The notes beneath the pieces were generated by a model. The model did not search any database and was not told the origin of the DNA. It saw only the letters and a list, made by a program, of their open reading frames with translations. 64,000 nt of DNA from the NCBI RefSeq assembly GCF_900005765.1, contig NC_041692.1:124001-188000 (forward strand). The letters run 5' to 3'. The stretch's first letter is position 1, and each line of letters starts with the position of its first letter. Positions 43,901 through 56,900 of the stretch are shown one piece after another. The DNA is from Plasmodium relictum (Eukaryota; Apicomplexa; Aconoidasida; Haemosporida; Plasmodiidae). Made by a program: the position numbers and the translations under genes.

Positions 43901-44105
43901 TTAAAAAAACATTTTAAGAATTTTTTAATGTATATACATATATACATAGTTATGTATATGTATATTTTTATGTATCCCTACTTTATGTGTACATGGTTTT
44001 TTTTTTTTTTTTTTTTAGAAAATAGATAAAGAAAAAAAAGCTATAATAGAACATGAATTAAATGAAATAAAGGAAAATAACAAAAAAAAATATAAAAAAA
44101 ATTAA
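40991..44105 (+). CDS. TrmA/RumA-family RNA 5-methyluridine methyltransferase, seven exons
   Basis: Exons 40991-41191, 41520-43082, 43185-43392, 43463-43524, 43632-43735, 43808-43898 and 44019-44105 keep one frame and give 771 residues. All introns have GT and AG ends. The family transfers methyl from S-adenosylmethionine to C5 of uridine in tRNA or rRNA. Exon 2 opens with a TRAM-like stretch (VHKINSGGYGEIAIY). The iron-sulfur motif is C136KYFSTC142GGC145IYQH, with a fourth Cys probably in ICDINEC. The SAM site is CLFDLFCGIGFYSLP (about 480-492). NPPRKGC (670-676) lies in exon 4 and the nucleophile ISC697N in exon 5. The base E732 in TFPRTQHFE lies in exon 6. Oddities are Asn for Asp in NPPR, SCNA for SCNP, and long inserts (about 165-225 and 590-655). 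A basic N-terminus hints at an organelle. Exon 1 is the least certain. Confidence 0.88.
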
Positions 44106-44431
44106 TATTAATAAAAAAAAAATATATAAAACATTTTTTTTTATTGAAATAACTACATATATATGTATATATGAAAAGAATTTTATATTGAAAAAAAAAA
44201 TTTTAATATATATTTCGAAACAAAAATTTTTTTCATTGTTTTTGTATATAGGATTTTTATATTGTATCACTTGAATTTTCATCTAATAATCTTGATAATT
44301 TTTTTTTTTCTATGATATCTTGTGTAATTTTTGTGTAACAATTTTTATACAAGTAGCAGTTTGGCATTTTCATATAAGTGCATTTAATGCTAACAATATA
44401 TTATAAACTTTTCTTAAAAAACTAATAAATT
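44106..44431. other. short convergent gap carrying a candidate small frame
   Basis: A 326-base gap separates the stop of the methyltransferase from the stop of RPT4. The left half is A/T-rich filler. The right half contains a coding-like minus-strand frame, listed next. Confidence 0.5.
44257..44373 (-). CDS. candidate 38-residue small ORF downstream of RPT4
   Basis: An ATG at 44371-44373 on the minus strand opens a 38-codon frame ending TAA at 44257-44259. Its composition is coding-like, not the Phe/Tyr/Ile noise typical of this DNA: MKMPNCYLYKNCYTKITQ, then acidic/basic helix-like sequence ending DENSSDTI. The frame continues upstream to another Cys (IKCTYMK), preceded by a possible acceptor (ATTGTTAG), so it could also be a terminal exon. 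RPT4 ends on the same strand only 59 bases before the ATG, leaving little room for an upstream exon. It may be a short Cys-containing protein gene, part of the RPT4 3' UTR, or chance. Confidence 0.35.
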   Translation of the reverse strand: MKMPNCYLYKNCYTKITQDIIEKKKLSRLLDENSSDTI

Positions 44432-45613
44432 TTATATTTTTTCATATTCTATTTTTCCTTCTAATTTCTTACCTTCGTTAATTTTTCTAGCAGCTTTATA
44501 AAAATCTTCTTCAATAACATAATCTCTCATAGCTCTTATTGCAAACATTCCAGCTTCAGTGCAAACATTTCTTAAATCCGCTCCATTGAACCCATCACAT
44601 AATCTACAAATAGATTCATAGTCAATATCACCAAGTTTGGTCATTTTACTTGCATGTATTTTTAAAATTTCAATTCTAGCTGTTTCATTAGGTAATGGAA
44701 TTTCAATTTTTCTATCTAATCTACCAGGTCTAATTAAAGCTGGGTCTAAAACATCTGGTCTATTAGTAGCCATGATAATTTTTACATTACCTAATTCTTC
44801 AAAACCATCTAAATGATTCAATAATTCCATAAGTGTTCTTTGAATTTCTCTATCAGCTGAAGTACCTTGAGAAAACCTTCTTCCACCAATAGCATCAATT
44901 TCATCCATAAAAATAATACAGGGTTGATGCTCTTTTGCATAATTAAACATTTCTCTGATAATTCTTGCACTTTCCCCTATATATTTATCAACAATAGCTG
45001 ATACAACTATTCTCATAAAATTGCAATTAATATTTGAAGCCATTGCTCTAGCTAATAATGTTTTTCCTGTTCCTGGTGGTCCATATAATAAGACACCTTT
45101 TGGTGTTTTAATACCTACTCTTTTAAATAAATAAGGATTAAGTATTGGTAATTCTACAACTTCTCTCATCTGTCTAATTTGTTCACTTAATCCTCCTATT
45201 TGATTATAATTTACTTTATTTTTACTATTTTCACTTTTATCTATATCACTTATCATATTAAATACCAATGGATCAACTTCACAAGGCAATCTTTTCATCA
45301 CTGTTAATGTTGTCATATCTAATGAGACTCTAGTACCAATTGCTAATTTACTTTTATTTATTTTTGATTTGCATCCTACTACATATCTTGGTCCACTTGA
45401 TGCTTTAACAATAAATTTTTCTTCCTCCAACTGTTTTAATATTTGTCCTATTATTTGTCCTACGCTTTGTAATGCTTTTAAATTATCTTCAGTTTTCTCA
45501 TACTTTTTATTTAACTCTTTTATATCTAATCTTAACTTTTTTACTTTACTTTCTATTTCTCTATGCTCTATTACTTTTTTTACATATAATTTTATACTCT
45601 CTTTATTATCCAT
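44432..45613 (-). CDS. RPT4: 26S proteasome regulatory ATPase subunit RPT4 (PSMC6 / subunit 10B)
   Basis: A single exon encodes 393 residues, close to human PSMC6 (389). This is one of six AAA+ ATPases in the base of the 19S regulatory particle; it unfolds substrates and threads them into the 20S core. The N-terminal coiled coil includes [14 protein letters not shown], diagnostic of RPT4, followed by an OB-fold region ([34 protein letters not shown]). The AAA module has Walker A GPPGTGKT (about 177-184), a pore-loop region near [15 protein letters not shown], Walker [10 protein letters not shown] (about 229-237), sensor 1 MATNRPD and arginine fingers in [12 protein letters not shown]. The C-terminus ends KIEYEKI and lacks an HbYX motif, as usual for RPT4. 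All catalytic residues are intact. Confidence 0.97.
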   Translation of the reverse strand: MDNKESIKLYVKKVIEHREIESKVKKLRLDIKELNKKYEKTEDNLKALQSVGQIIGQILKQLEEEKFIVKASSGPRYVVGCKSKINKSKLAIGTRVSLDMTTLTVMKRLPCEVDPLVFNMISDIDKSENSKNKVNYNQIGGLSEQIRQMREVVELPILNPYLFKRVGIKTPKGVLLYGPPGTGKTLLARAMASNINCNFMRIVVSAIVDKYIGESARIIREMFNYAKEHQPCIIFMDEIDAIGGRRFSQGTSADREIQRTLMELLNHLDGFEELGNVKIIMATNRPDVLDPALIRPGRLDRKIEIPLPNETARIEILKIHASKMTKLGDIDYESICRLCDGFNGADLRNVCTEAGMFAIRAMRDYVIEEDFYKAARKINEGKKLEGKIEYEKI

Positions 45614-47984
45614 TATATCTATACATAATATAAAAAAAAAAAAAATAATAATAATAATGAAAAAATGATATAATTCATAAAAATTAATATTATGTTAACG
45701 AAAATATCAAGTTTTATATTAGTCCTTTTTTTGTATATATTAATAATCTTATATCTTTTATAAACATAATTATATAGAAATTTATATATATATTTCTATT
45801 TTAACCTCATAATTTCTTCAATATTTTTTTAATATTTTCAGTATTTTCTTTCGTTATTTATACCTCTTATTACATAAAAACAAAATGAATAAATTTATTA
45901 CTTTTTTTTTTTTTTTTTTTTTCCTTTTTTGTTTTATCTTAATTTTTTTTTTTTTTAATTTATATTTGCTAAAATTCTTAAAATAGAAAAAAATATAAAA
46001 GAAACAAAAAAATTCAAAAATTAAATGTGTTTCCTCATGTTATTTTTTTTAGATATAAAGGAACAATTTTTCCATAATTAAAAAAAAAAAATACTTTTAT
46101 TTATTAAATTAAAAGTATTATAAAACTCATTGAAAATGTACTTTTTTTTTATTTTTTAATATTTTAATTAAAATAATTAATATGATGATTATATTTTTTA
46201 TTCTTTTTTTTTTTTTTTGTTTTATTTCATTTTTAATAAAGTTAAATCCGATTATATTTTTTTTCATATATCTCAAGGAGATATCTGTTTCATAAATGAA
46301 GCACTTTTATTTTTTTTTTTTTTAGTATATCCATTGAATTTTTCTGTTTTTAGTAAAAAATAAATTTTATTTCTTTACTTTTTTTTTTTATATAGAAATC
46401 ACAAAAAAAAAAAAAAATAGAAAATAATTGTGTATAAATCAAGAACAAATTTTAAAAAAATAATACTAAAACATTTAGTTAAAAGTCATATTTTTTTATA
46501 ATTTTTATATAGATAAATAGAAATATTACTATTTATTATATATTTAATTATAAAAATGTACTTAAAGAAAATTCATAGAAATAAAAATAAATTAGACATG
46601 AAAGAAAAAAGAAAAATTATATGTAATTTATAACATTCAATATCTATACAAAAAGATGTTTTTGTAATAATTTAAAATCCTACATGGCAACTAAAGAACA
46701 ATTATATATATGTTTTAAAAAAAAATTATAAGGAAAATAAAAAAAACAGCATTTCTTATTATGAAAAAAAAAAATTGTCATATATCAAAAAATATATGTA
46801 TTAAAACTCATTTAGGAGAAAACATATATTTATTTCTTTTCTCAATAAAAACAAAATTTAAATTAATACAATAAAGCTTTTCTAAAATACTTTCAATTTT
46901 TACTTTATCTCTTTTTTTTTTTTATTTACTAATTTTTTATCTTAGTATAATTAATGAAAAAGTATAATTCAATTTTTGAACAAAATATGTAAAAAACCAA
47001 AATTTAATGTCTTTATTAACTTTAATAATTTTTTGTGTTTAAAATTTTTTTTTTTTTAACTTATATAAATATGGGAAATAAAAAGGATTTAGTGGCTAGT
47101 CTCCCATTAAGTAATATTATATACATATATATATGATTCGCAATATTTAACTTACTAAAATTATATGTGTGTACGCATAGCTTTAGTAGAATCATAGTAA
47201 TTTTTTTTTTTTTCTTGGAAATTAATTATTATCTTAAAAATACTATATCGTATTTATACTTTTTCTATTTTTTTTTTTTTAATAAAATTTCTATTTCTCT
47301 AAAAGATTGTAGAAATATAAGCGGAAAATAAATAAAATAACTTCTATATAAAAAGAAAAAATTGTCCATTTTTTTTTTTTTTTTTTTCATTAGAAATTCT
47401 GTCTGTTTTTATTTTACTTTATTTTTTTTAATTCTATTTATTCTTTATTGTATCTATTATTGAGCAATCTTTATGTATTCCCTCATTATAAAATTATTTG
47501 AGCAAATACAGAATAAAAATAGTATGTGTAATAATTAAAATGTAATAGTAATAAGTAAGATGTAATATTTATATAAAAAAAAAAAAAAAAGTAATATAGA
47601 TAGTAAATTATATACTATATTTTTATTGTATATGAAATTGCATATATGCAGTTATATATTTTGAAGGAAAATAACACACTATATATATATATATATAGTA
47701 TGTTATAAAAATGCTCAGTAAAATGCATATATATGAAAAATTGACAAAATAAACATTGTATTTTAAATTTTGTTTAAAAGGAAAAATAGATTTAGTTTCA
47801 TTAGGAAAATATTATATATATATGTACGTATAAATTATTTTTATTCATTAAAAATGTTTATGCATGAGAATTTCTTTTTTCTACATTATTATATGTTTAA
47901 TTACTAAATATAAATAAAGGAAACATGAAATTAAACTTTATTATTTTTTCTTACTAAAAATGTTCTAACTTTATAAATTTTAAA
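45614..47984. promoter_or_regulatory. longest divergent intergenic region (RPT4 / MORN protein)
   Basis: About 2.4 kb lies between the RPT4 start (-) and the giant membrane-protein start (+). It is mostly poly-A and poly-T DNA. One coding-like patch at 47071-47110 is listed separately. Otherwise no exon, RNA gene or recognisable control element is visible. Confidence 0.4.
47071..47136 (+). CDS. candidate small first exon or upstream ORF (low confidence)
   Basis: An ATG after a favourable A/T-rich leader encodes MGNKKDLVASLPL and then meets a GTAATA donor-like site at 47111; read on unspliced, it stops at 47136 (21 residues). The G+C content is higher than the surroundings. Gly at position 2 followed by Asn-Lys-Lys resembles an N-myristoylation start. 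Possible phase-compatible acceptors downstream (for example CGCATAG at 47174-47180, after a TACTAA-like branch sequence) give only short tails. It may be an upstream ORF in the leader of the MORN gene. Confidence 0.25.
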   Translation: MGNKKDLVASLPLSNIIYIYI

Positions 47985-50900
47985 ATGATAAAAAAATTTT
48001 TAAATATATTAATTCTTTATAGCATAATCATAAATGGTTGCTTCTTCTTCGAAAAGGATGTAGATTATCAAAATAATATAAAAGAAAAAACCACCTTGTT
48101 TAATTCATTTAAAATAGATATAAAAAATAAAAATGAGTGTTCATTAAAATATTATGAATTAAAGACTTATTTTAGATACATATACTTAGTTGAATGTATC
48201 CCCAATGCAAAAAATGTAGAATTGCATTTTATAAACATATCAAATAGTAAAGAAAACAAAATAACTTTTTATAATAAAGACAATAAAGAAATAACTAATG
48301 ATAATATAATTTTAAAATTGAAAAGTAATATAAAAGTAAATTATAAAGTATGTCAATTATCCGAAGTGCAGAAATGTTTCTTTATTTCAATCGTTATTGT
48401 ATTTAAATATGAGGGAAAAGGATTAAGAGAATTGTTTGTAAATAACTTTCTTGTTGATCAGAATAATAATTTTAAAGATATTGATCTGTTACATCCTAAC
48501 AATATGAAAATAATTAATAAAAATAAAATTTCCTATTTTTTTTTTGATAGCAAAATGATAAAAAAATTCTATGAAATTAATATTAATGTTGAGGGAAACA
48601 CACCAGTATATTTGTATGCATCATCCTTTTTATATAATTTTGTTTACATAAATAAAAATTTGAACAATTTATTAAAAGATGAAAATTATAAATATGAAAC
48701 TTATTTTTACAAATTTACTTGTTCTGATAATTTCGAGATATTTACAGGTGTATGTAATTTTAACAAAAATGAATTTTATATTTATAAATTAAACATTTTT
48801 TGTTATAGTAATGACACAAATAATTTAAATAATCTGTATGATATAAATGCTATACAATATTTTACTGATATAAAAAATGGAATAGATGCTTCTGTTAATA
48901 AAAACTTCATTTTACCATCATTTCATATAAGCACATATAGATACAATATTTTTACATATGATGATAAATTTTGGTTAAGAATTAGAATTCATAATAAATT
49001 GTATAAAAACATCACTATAAATGATAAAAATGTAATATCTGAATATAATTTAATAACATTAAATGATGAGATAGATGATTTATTTTATGATGATTGCATA
49101 AAAAAATGGCAATTAATAAATGCCTATAATGATGAATATAGAAAAGAAAAAGTAAATAATAAAAGCGATTATATGATGTTTAATAATATTTATGAGGAAG
49201 ATATGAAATATTATGAAGATAAAAATATATTTATTTCCCAAGACAAAATAAATTACAATAAAAAATTATCTTGGCCAAAACTTTTTTTAACAAAAGAAAA
49301 AAGGAAGTTATATGAGGAAATAAATAAAATTATATTTCCAATTAAAAATATGTTTATACTAAAATATGTTTATGAAATAAATAATGACGAAAATAATGAT
49401 ATAAATAATAATAAAAACAATAGTAAAAATAAATTAAATGTTGTAAATTATTTTTTTTATATAAATAAAACACCAAAAAATATTATAGCCAATAGTTTTT
49501 CATTTATTGCATTTTTAATAAATGCCAATTGCACAGAAAAAAATATTTGCTATTTAGAAAACAACAAGCAATCTTATATTGAAGTAATATTTAAAAAAAA
49601 ACAAAATAATTTCAATTATTCAGATACAAATTTATTATTAACAAAAAATCCTAATATTTATGATATAGAAAAAAACAATTCTTCTAATTTATATATAAAT
49701 AATAATAAAATTACTAGCAGTACGAAATATATAATAAAAGAAATAGGAAAATCAAAGGAAAATATAAATATAAAAATTATAAATAATGACAAAAAAGTAT
49801 TGAATAATATTGATTTAATCATTATAAGAAAAAACGTAATTTTTAAATTTTTCTTAAAAATTCTTTCATATTTCTCATATGCATATATTTTTTTATCATG
49901 TCTACAACCTGCCAGAATTTTAAATTCTATTAAATTTATACAAATACTGACTTTTCTAAATTTGAAGTATCCATTTCCATCATTATTTAATTATTTTATT
50001 AAGAAATTCGAAATGCTTTCTTTCATTTCACATACATATGATGTTAAAATATATAGAAAAAATACACACATATCAAATATTATAAAAAATTTAGATATAA
50101 AAGAAACGAAAATTAAAAATATTACAAAAGGGTATAACATGAATAATAATAATTATAATGTAAATAATATTAATAAAGTCATAAGTAATAATGCATATGA
50201 TATTAATAATAGAGATAACAATATAAACAGTATTGGTAATAATAAAGATAATAATAGTAATATAAGTAACATTAAAAATAATAAAGAAAATGCTAAGAAT
50301 CATGATAGTAAAATTATAAATAGTATTAGCAATAATAAAAAGAACCACAGCAATAGTAACATTATATATAATACTAAGAAACAATTAGTTAATGAAGACA
50401 AAGCAAATATAGAGTATTATAATAAAGAATTATCTTTTAATGAAAATAAAGAAAATTCTATAAGTGATAAAAAATTAAATAAAAAAAATAAATACTTTAA
50501 AAATGATAGAAATTTTAAATTGAATAGTAGCTCAAAATATGATATTATACTTTTAAATATTTACATTAGTACACTTTTAAATATTATTTATATTTTATGT
50601 TTACTATTAATTTTTTATTTTATAATTACTAAATTCATATACATAAAATATCAGTCAAAAATACATGTCCCCTTTTTATCTCCCCAAAATTTTTTTTTAT
50701 TTGTATTTGATATATTTTTATATCCAGTTATTTTTTCAACATCCAATATATTACTTTTGGATAGAATTTATGAAGTAAAAATTTATTTTATTTATATTGA
50801 TTTTTTTGTTATTAAATTTATTTGCATTTGTCTACTTCTTTGTTACACCTTTTCTTATATTGCTACTTCTTTTCTTTTTGTCTTGTCTATTAAAAATAAT

Positions 50901-53900
50901 GTTATTTATGATTATAAGCTAGAAAAGTTCATTCCAGTATCCATTTATAAATTAAATGGGATTGTACAATATCTCCCTTTTAACTTTTTTTTTAAAAATG
51001 TATGTGATATATCTTTATCATCAAACCAAATACTTGTTAAAAATCAAAGAGAAAAACATGTTTTTAATTATAATATTATAAATGTGAATAATATAAAAAA
51101 GGATTTTCTTTTCCCTTGTTTACGTTATGTTGATTTAAATGTGCTAAAAAAAGAGCTTTTACGAACCAATTTACCTTTAAAAAGATTTTTTAAAAACATA
51201 ATCAAAAAGGACAACGAAAAAGGTGATAGTAAAATGCTCGACCAAATGTTACTAGAAGATTTTGATTACTTGAAATATAACATTAAAAAAAAAAAAAAAG
51301 AGGATTTCTTAAATCAAAACTGTAATCAAAAATACTCATTGAATGATAACAATTCAGATGATATATTTCTTTCAAGTAATATTTTATATCATTATGAAGT
51401 CTATGATAATATAGTTAAAATTTTAAAAAAGATATTTTATATAGTTGAAGAATATTTCCATGAAAGTGAAAGTGAAAATGAAAGTAAAAGTGAAAGTAAA
51501 AGCAAAAGTGAAAATGAAATCAAAAGTGAAAATGAAATCAAAAGTGAAAGTGAAAGTGAAAGCAAAAGTGAAAGCAAAAGTGAAAGCAAAAGTGAAAGTG
51601 AAAGCAAAAGTGAAAGCAAAAGTGAGAGCAAAAATGAAATCAAAAGTGAAAATGAAAGTGCAAAGTTTTTTATGTTAAATGATTCACTAGATATTAGGAA
51701 ATGTAAAAATAATATTATTGAATTAAAAGAAAATGAGAATACTTGTATGCAATATAATAAAAGTGATATAAAATATAGAATTTTAAATGTTAATAAAAGG
51801 ACAGAAAATCATTATACCAGTGAAACAAGTGATTTTGACAAAGATAAATATAAGAATAATGATAAAAAATTGTGTTATTTTAAAAAAAGGATTAATAATT
51901 ATAAAAGAAAATGCGAGTATGACGATATAGTAAAAAATGATGTAAAAAAAAATAAGTATTTCAAAATTACTATTGATAGAAATTTTTTAAAAAATAATAC
52001 TAACAACAAAAATAATTTATATTTTTTAAATTCTTTTAAGAATATAAAAATTGGATATATGTATGATAAAATATTATTATTTAAAAAAAAATTATATTTA
52101 AAAAAAGTAATAGAATTAAAGCATTTATATATATTGCTATCTCAGAAAAAGAGTGTAGAATTATTTGTTAATATTGAACAAACTTATAATGATACATTAA
52201 ATAATTATTCTTTTCTTATTAATAACTGTTTTAATGATGATATCTTTTCTTTTGTTTTTTTAAGATCGATAATTGTTGTATGTATTATTTATATAAATCT
52301 TTTTATTCCTATAAATATGTACGCTATATTTCTTTTATTGTCTTTTTTTTTCTTATCTATATTTTTATATAATTTTCGTTACAGTTTTATTAAAGGAAAT
52401 ATGAAATTTTTTAAAAAACAATTTAAAAAATTTTCATGTGATAAATGCATGATAAAACAACATGACAAAAATAATTTACATTCATATTCTATCAATGAGA
52501 AACATAGTAAATATCAAATAAATAATAAAGAAGGGAATGAAGCATCTGGCAATTATGACAAAACAAATTATGAAGAGAAATATTATAACAAGGAAGTATC
52601 TTATGAATCATATGAAAGAGAAGAATATAATAGAGGAGAGTATGATAAAGAAAGTTATACTAGCAATAGTTATGTTAATTTAAATAAAAACAAAATGTTG
52701 AATTATAAAAACAGTAAACTTGCTAGTTTTATAGGATTATATGACTACATAAAAAATTATTGGATAAGAAATATTAGAATATATTTCATTTTAAAAAATC
52801 TAAAAGAAAGAAAAAATAATTCTGAATTAATTGCAAGTATAATTTTTTTTTTTTTATTTATTTCTTATTTGTTTAATGATAATAATAAAGAGGATTCTAT
52901 ATTTTTTAGTTTCGTATTGACCCTTTTAACAATCATATTATATATAGATTTCTCTGTTTTAAATATTATCTTAGGAGAAATACTCACATATATTAGAAAT
53001 ACCATAATAATGAAAGCTAACATAATTTATTTAAAAACATATTCGATATATGCTTTTTATAAATTTCAAAATATACATACTTATATAAATATATCTTTGT
53101 TCAAACCAAAAAATATAGAAAAAAATAAATCAACTATAAGTAAAATGAGCACAATTGACCCTAACTATCATCAGAAAACAAAACATTATAAATTAAGACA
53201 TAATTTTGATAGAATAATTATTAAAAACTTAAAAGTTAACAATATTGAAATATATCAGAATGAAAGCGATATGAATTATAAAAATGAAATATTGAGAAAA
53301 GGTTCCTATAATAATTATATTTTCGAAAATAATTTTTACAAGAATTTATATTGTTATGGAAGAGTAAATTTTAATGAACACACTAAAAGACTATCAACTA
53401 TTCCTTTATATCTTAATAACAAAATAGAAAAAAACAAAAATTTTTATATATGTACTATTGAAGTTACACAAGAGAAATATCCCAACATTAATAAAGCCAT
53501 ATCTCTATTTATAAAAAAAAAAAAGAAAAAGGGTATTATATTATATTATAACAAAATTTTAGATATTCTTATATCTAAAACAGTGTATCAAAAGAGAGAT
53601 AGTCCAAATTGCAATTTAATCAAAATGAAATCAAATTATAATGAAATTTTAAGAGAAAATATAAACGATGAAAACTTTAAAATTAGGACAAATATTACAA
53701 CAAAAAAAAATAATTATGAAGATTTAAATAATATAAATTTATATGATAATGACAAAGAATTTAAAAATATAAAAATAGATAAATATTCTTACACAATAAT
53801 AAATGAAAACAACTTAATTATCTCTAGCATATTTATTAAGCCAAATAAAATATATAAGATGCAATTAGTATTTAAAGATAAATATTTTAAAAATATTAAT

Positions 53901-56900
53901 ATAAGTGATAATGAATTTAATAGTAATATATATAATAATAAAAACCATAACATAAATTATTATAATTGTGATAATCAAACATATAAAAAAAAATACAATA
54001 TAAATACATGTATAGATGGAAATGAAGATAATAATAAGGATCATAATAAAAATAATGAAAGTAAAAGTGATAATAAAGATTATCATAATCTTATTTATAA
54101 TCAAAAAGACTATCATATGAAGAAGGATGATTTTATTATGTTTCCTATTATGTGTGAAGAAATAGGAATTTTAATTGTTTCTTATGATATTAATAATGTA
54201 GACATGTTTTATGAAATAAAAGTTGAAAATAAATTTAAAGAAAGTTTTTATCTAAATACTCATTTAAATTATATTTCTTTCTTAAAAAAAAAAAAGATTA
54301 TTATATTACGGCACAAAAAATTTTATAAAAATGAAATATATCATGTTTACCTAAAAAAGAACGACAGATTCCTTTCTGATTATATTACAAGAGAAATTGA
54401 AGTTAGAAGTACAGAAAAAGGACAAATTGTTCTGAATATAAATAACAAAAAAGAGAACTTTGAAAGTGGTGAAATCGAAAATGAAAATAACGAAATAGAT
54501 AAAAAAAAAGTAAGTATAGAACAATTCAATGGTAACAGAAAAATAATCTTTGATGATAATATTAATATTTATAAAATATGTAGTTACAATAAAAAAAAGT
54601 GTATTTTTGTTAAAGTTCATAAAAAATATAACACTTTTTTTGTACGTCATTATAATATAAATTATAAAAAAAAATGTAATTTTTCATCTTTTAAAAGTTT
54701 GTTCTCTAATAAAGAGAAAGATAAAAGTAAGGAGAAGGAATTTAATGATATTTATAATGAAATAGATCATAACAGTTTTATTTCTATTCAACTATTATAT
54801 AAGATCAAGTCAAAACATGATATTGCAATTATCAAATATTTGCAGAGATACTTTTTTAACTGTTTAAGCAATACTTATATTGAAGGTGAAAGTATATATA
54901 AGAAAAAAGAAAAGGAAAAGAATGAAAAAGAATCTCTTTTTTTTAAAAAAAAAAAAAAAGGATCTGAATGTTTCAATTATAAATTATTAAATACTTCTGA
55001 TAATTCAATAGGTAACATATATAATGAAAAAAAACATAAAAATAAAGGAGAAAAAGGCAAATCTTACAAAAAAAATAATAAATATTTTAATTTTACTAAT
55101 AAATTTGTAAATCCATTTTATTCAAAGAATACAAAAGTTAATGACTTTTATAATATATCTAAAAAAAAAAAAAAAATAATTTCTAGGCTAAAGTTATTAT
55201 TTAAAAATATTTATTATAATTTTGATTATTTTTATAAGTACAAGAAAAAAAGAAATTATCATAATAAATTAAGACAAGAAATTTTCTATAGATATGTTGC
55301 TGATTACAAGCATATAATAAAAATATATTCTACAAATATTGAAATATATGAAAATAAATATAATTTTTTAGCAAATAACAAAGGAAACATTGAAGTTTTA
55401 TCTAGCTTTTTGCTGGAAATTTTGAATTTTACATATATATTAAATATATTTCAGAAATATATAATACTTGATAAAGAAGGAAATACTATTAATTATAATG
55501 TCAATAACTTAAATTTCAATATTTATGAAATATATAAAAAGTGCCCGCCAAATAAAAAACCTGTAATAACTAAAATAGTCACTTACTTAGAAGAACTAGC
55601 TTCCTATAAGTTGATACACATGATTACTTACTACAAAAAAAAATTAAATTACTTTGTCTTACTTGATGAAATTAATAATGATGAAAAAATTTATGAAGTA
55701 CAAAGAGAAATTGATAATTTATTTTATAATAAATTTCATTTTTTAAAAAGGGAAATTAAAAAACTAGAAAGAGATAAACAAATGAATAATGAAGTTAATA
55801 AAAATAATTGCAGCATTTACTTAAAATCATTTTGTAACGCAATTTTTGAAAGATATTTAAAGCAAAAAAGATTATTCAGAAAAAAAATTTATAATATAAA
55901 AAAAAATATATATGAAATAAGTAAAAAATACAAAGGTATAAAAAATGATTTTTATTTCCCATTCTTTATTAACAAAAAATTTATAATAAAAACAAAAAGT
56001 GTGGATAAACAACTATATGAATGGAATATCTGTCTTACTAATTTTTTTAATAATTTTTTAAATAATTCATTAACAAATTCTAAGATATATTATAACATAA
56101 ATATTTTGAATAAAAATATTTTAAATAATATAAAAGAATCTTTATTTGAACGAAAAAAAAATGCTTCCATTGAAAATTTTAATTTTATTCACATTGTTAT
56201 TTCAGTTAACTTTCTAAACCCAGAAAACGGTTTTTTAATACCTCCAATTTTCTTTTATATGAAATTTTTATCTTCAAAACCAATTTTTTTTCTTTGCAAT
56301 GATAAGAAAAATGAAAAATTGTCAGATGATCTTAAACAAATTAAGAAAAAACAAAAAAAAAGAAAAAAGAAAAAATATGATGAAATCAATGAATTACATA
56401 ATAGTTCAAATGCATTAGTCAGTGACACTATTTCTTCCATTATTTATTCATCTAATGAAAAAGAAGAATTAGTATATCATAAATTATTACCATGCTATAT
56501 AGAAATTATAAATCATGATTTATTTATTTATTTTTTTGATAATTATAATAACAAAATATGCTGGAGGATAGAAAAAGGAAACTACTATTTAAAGACAAAA
56601 GATATATATACAATAAACACTAAGAATGAAAAAAAAAAAAAAATACTAATTGAAAGTGATATAAATGAAGATTACCAAGCATTTTATGAAAAAAATGAAA
56701 ATTTATGCTCTTTTAATAATGCAAATAAAAATGATACTTCTTTTTTTTGTTCTTTAAAAAAATATACTAAAATGTATAAAAAAAAAAAAACAGACAAATC
56801 TTTACAGTATTATAGTTTATTGGAAAACGAAGAAATAAATAGAAATCATATAAATAAAAGAATCAATTCTATCTTAAAGTTACTTCATTTATTTGCAAAT

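Noticed and set aside
44058-44282. 74-codon minus-strand frame between the methyltransferase and RPT4
   Set aside because: It overlaps the last methyltransferase exon in antisense and is hydrophobic noise; the neighbouring frame at 44257-44373 is the better candidate.
50091-50384. Ile-rich minus-strand frame inside the MORN gene (also near 53865 and 54351)
   Set aside because: It is the reverse of an Asn-rich coding stretch.
51445-51678. Lys/Val repeat frame and its antisense Leu/Ser frame over the minisatellite
   Set aside because: A hexanucleotide repeat opens every frame; the Glu-Ser/Lys-Ser frame belongs to the intact 3985-codon gene.
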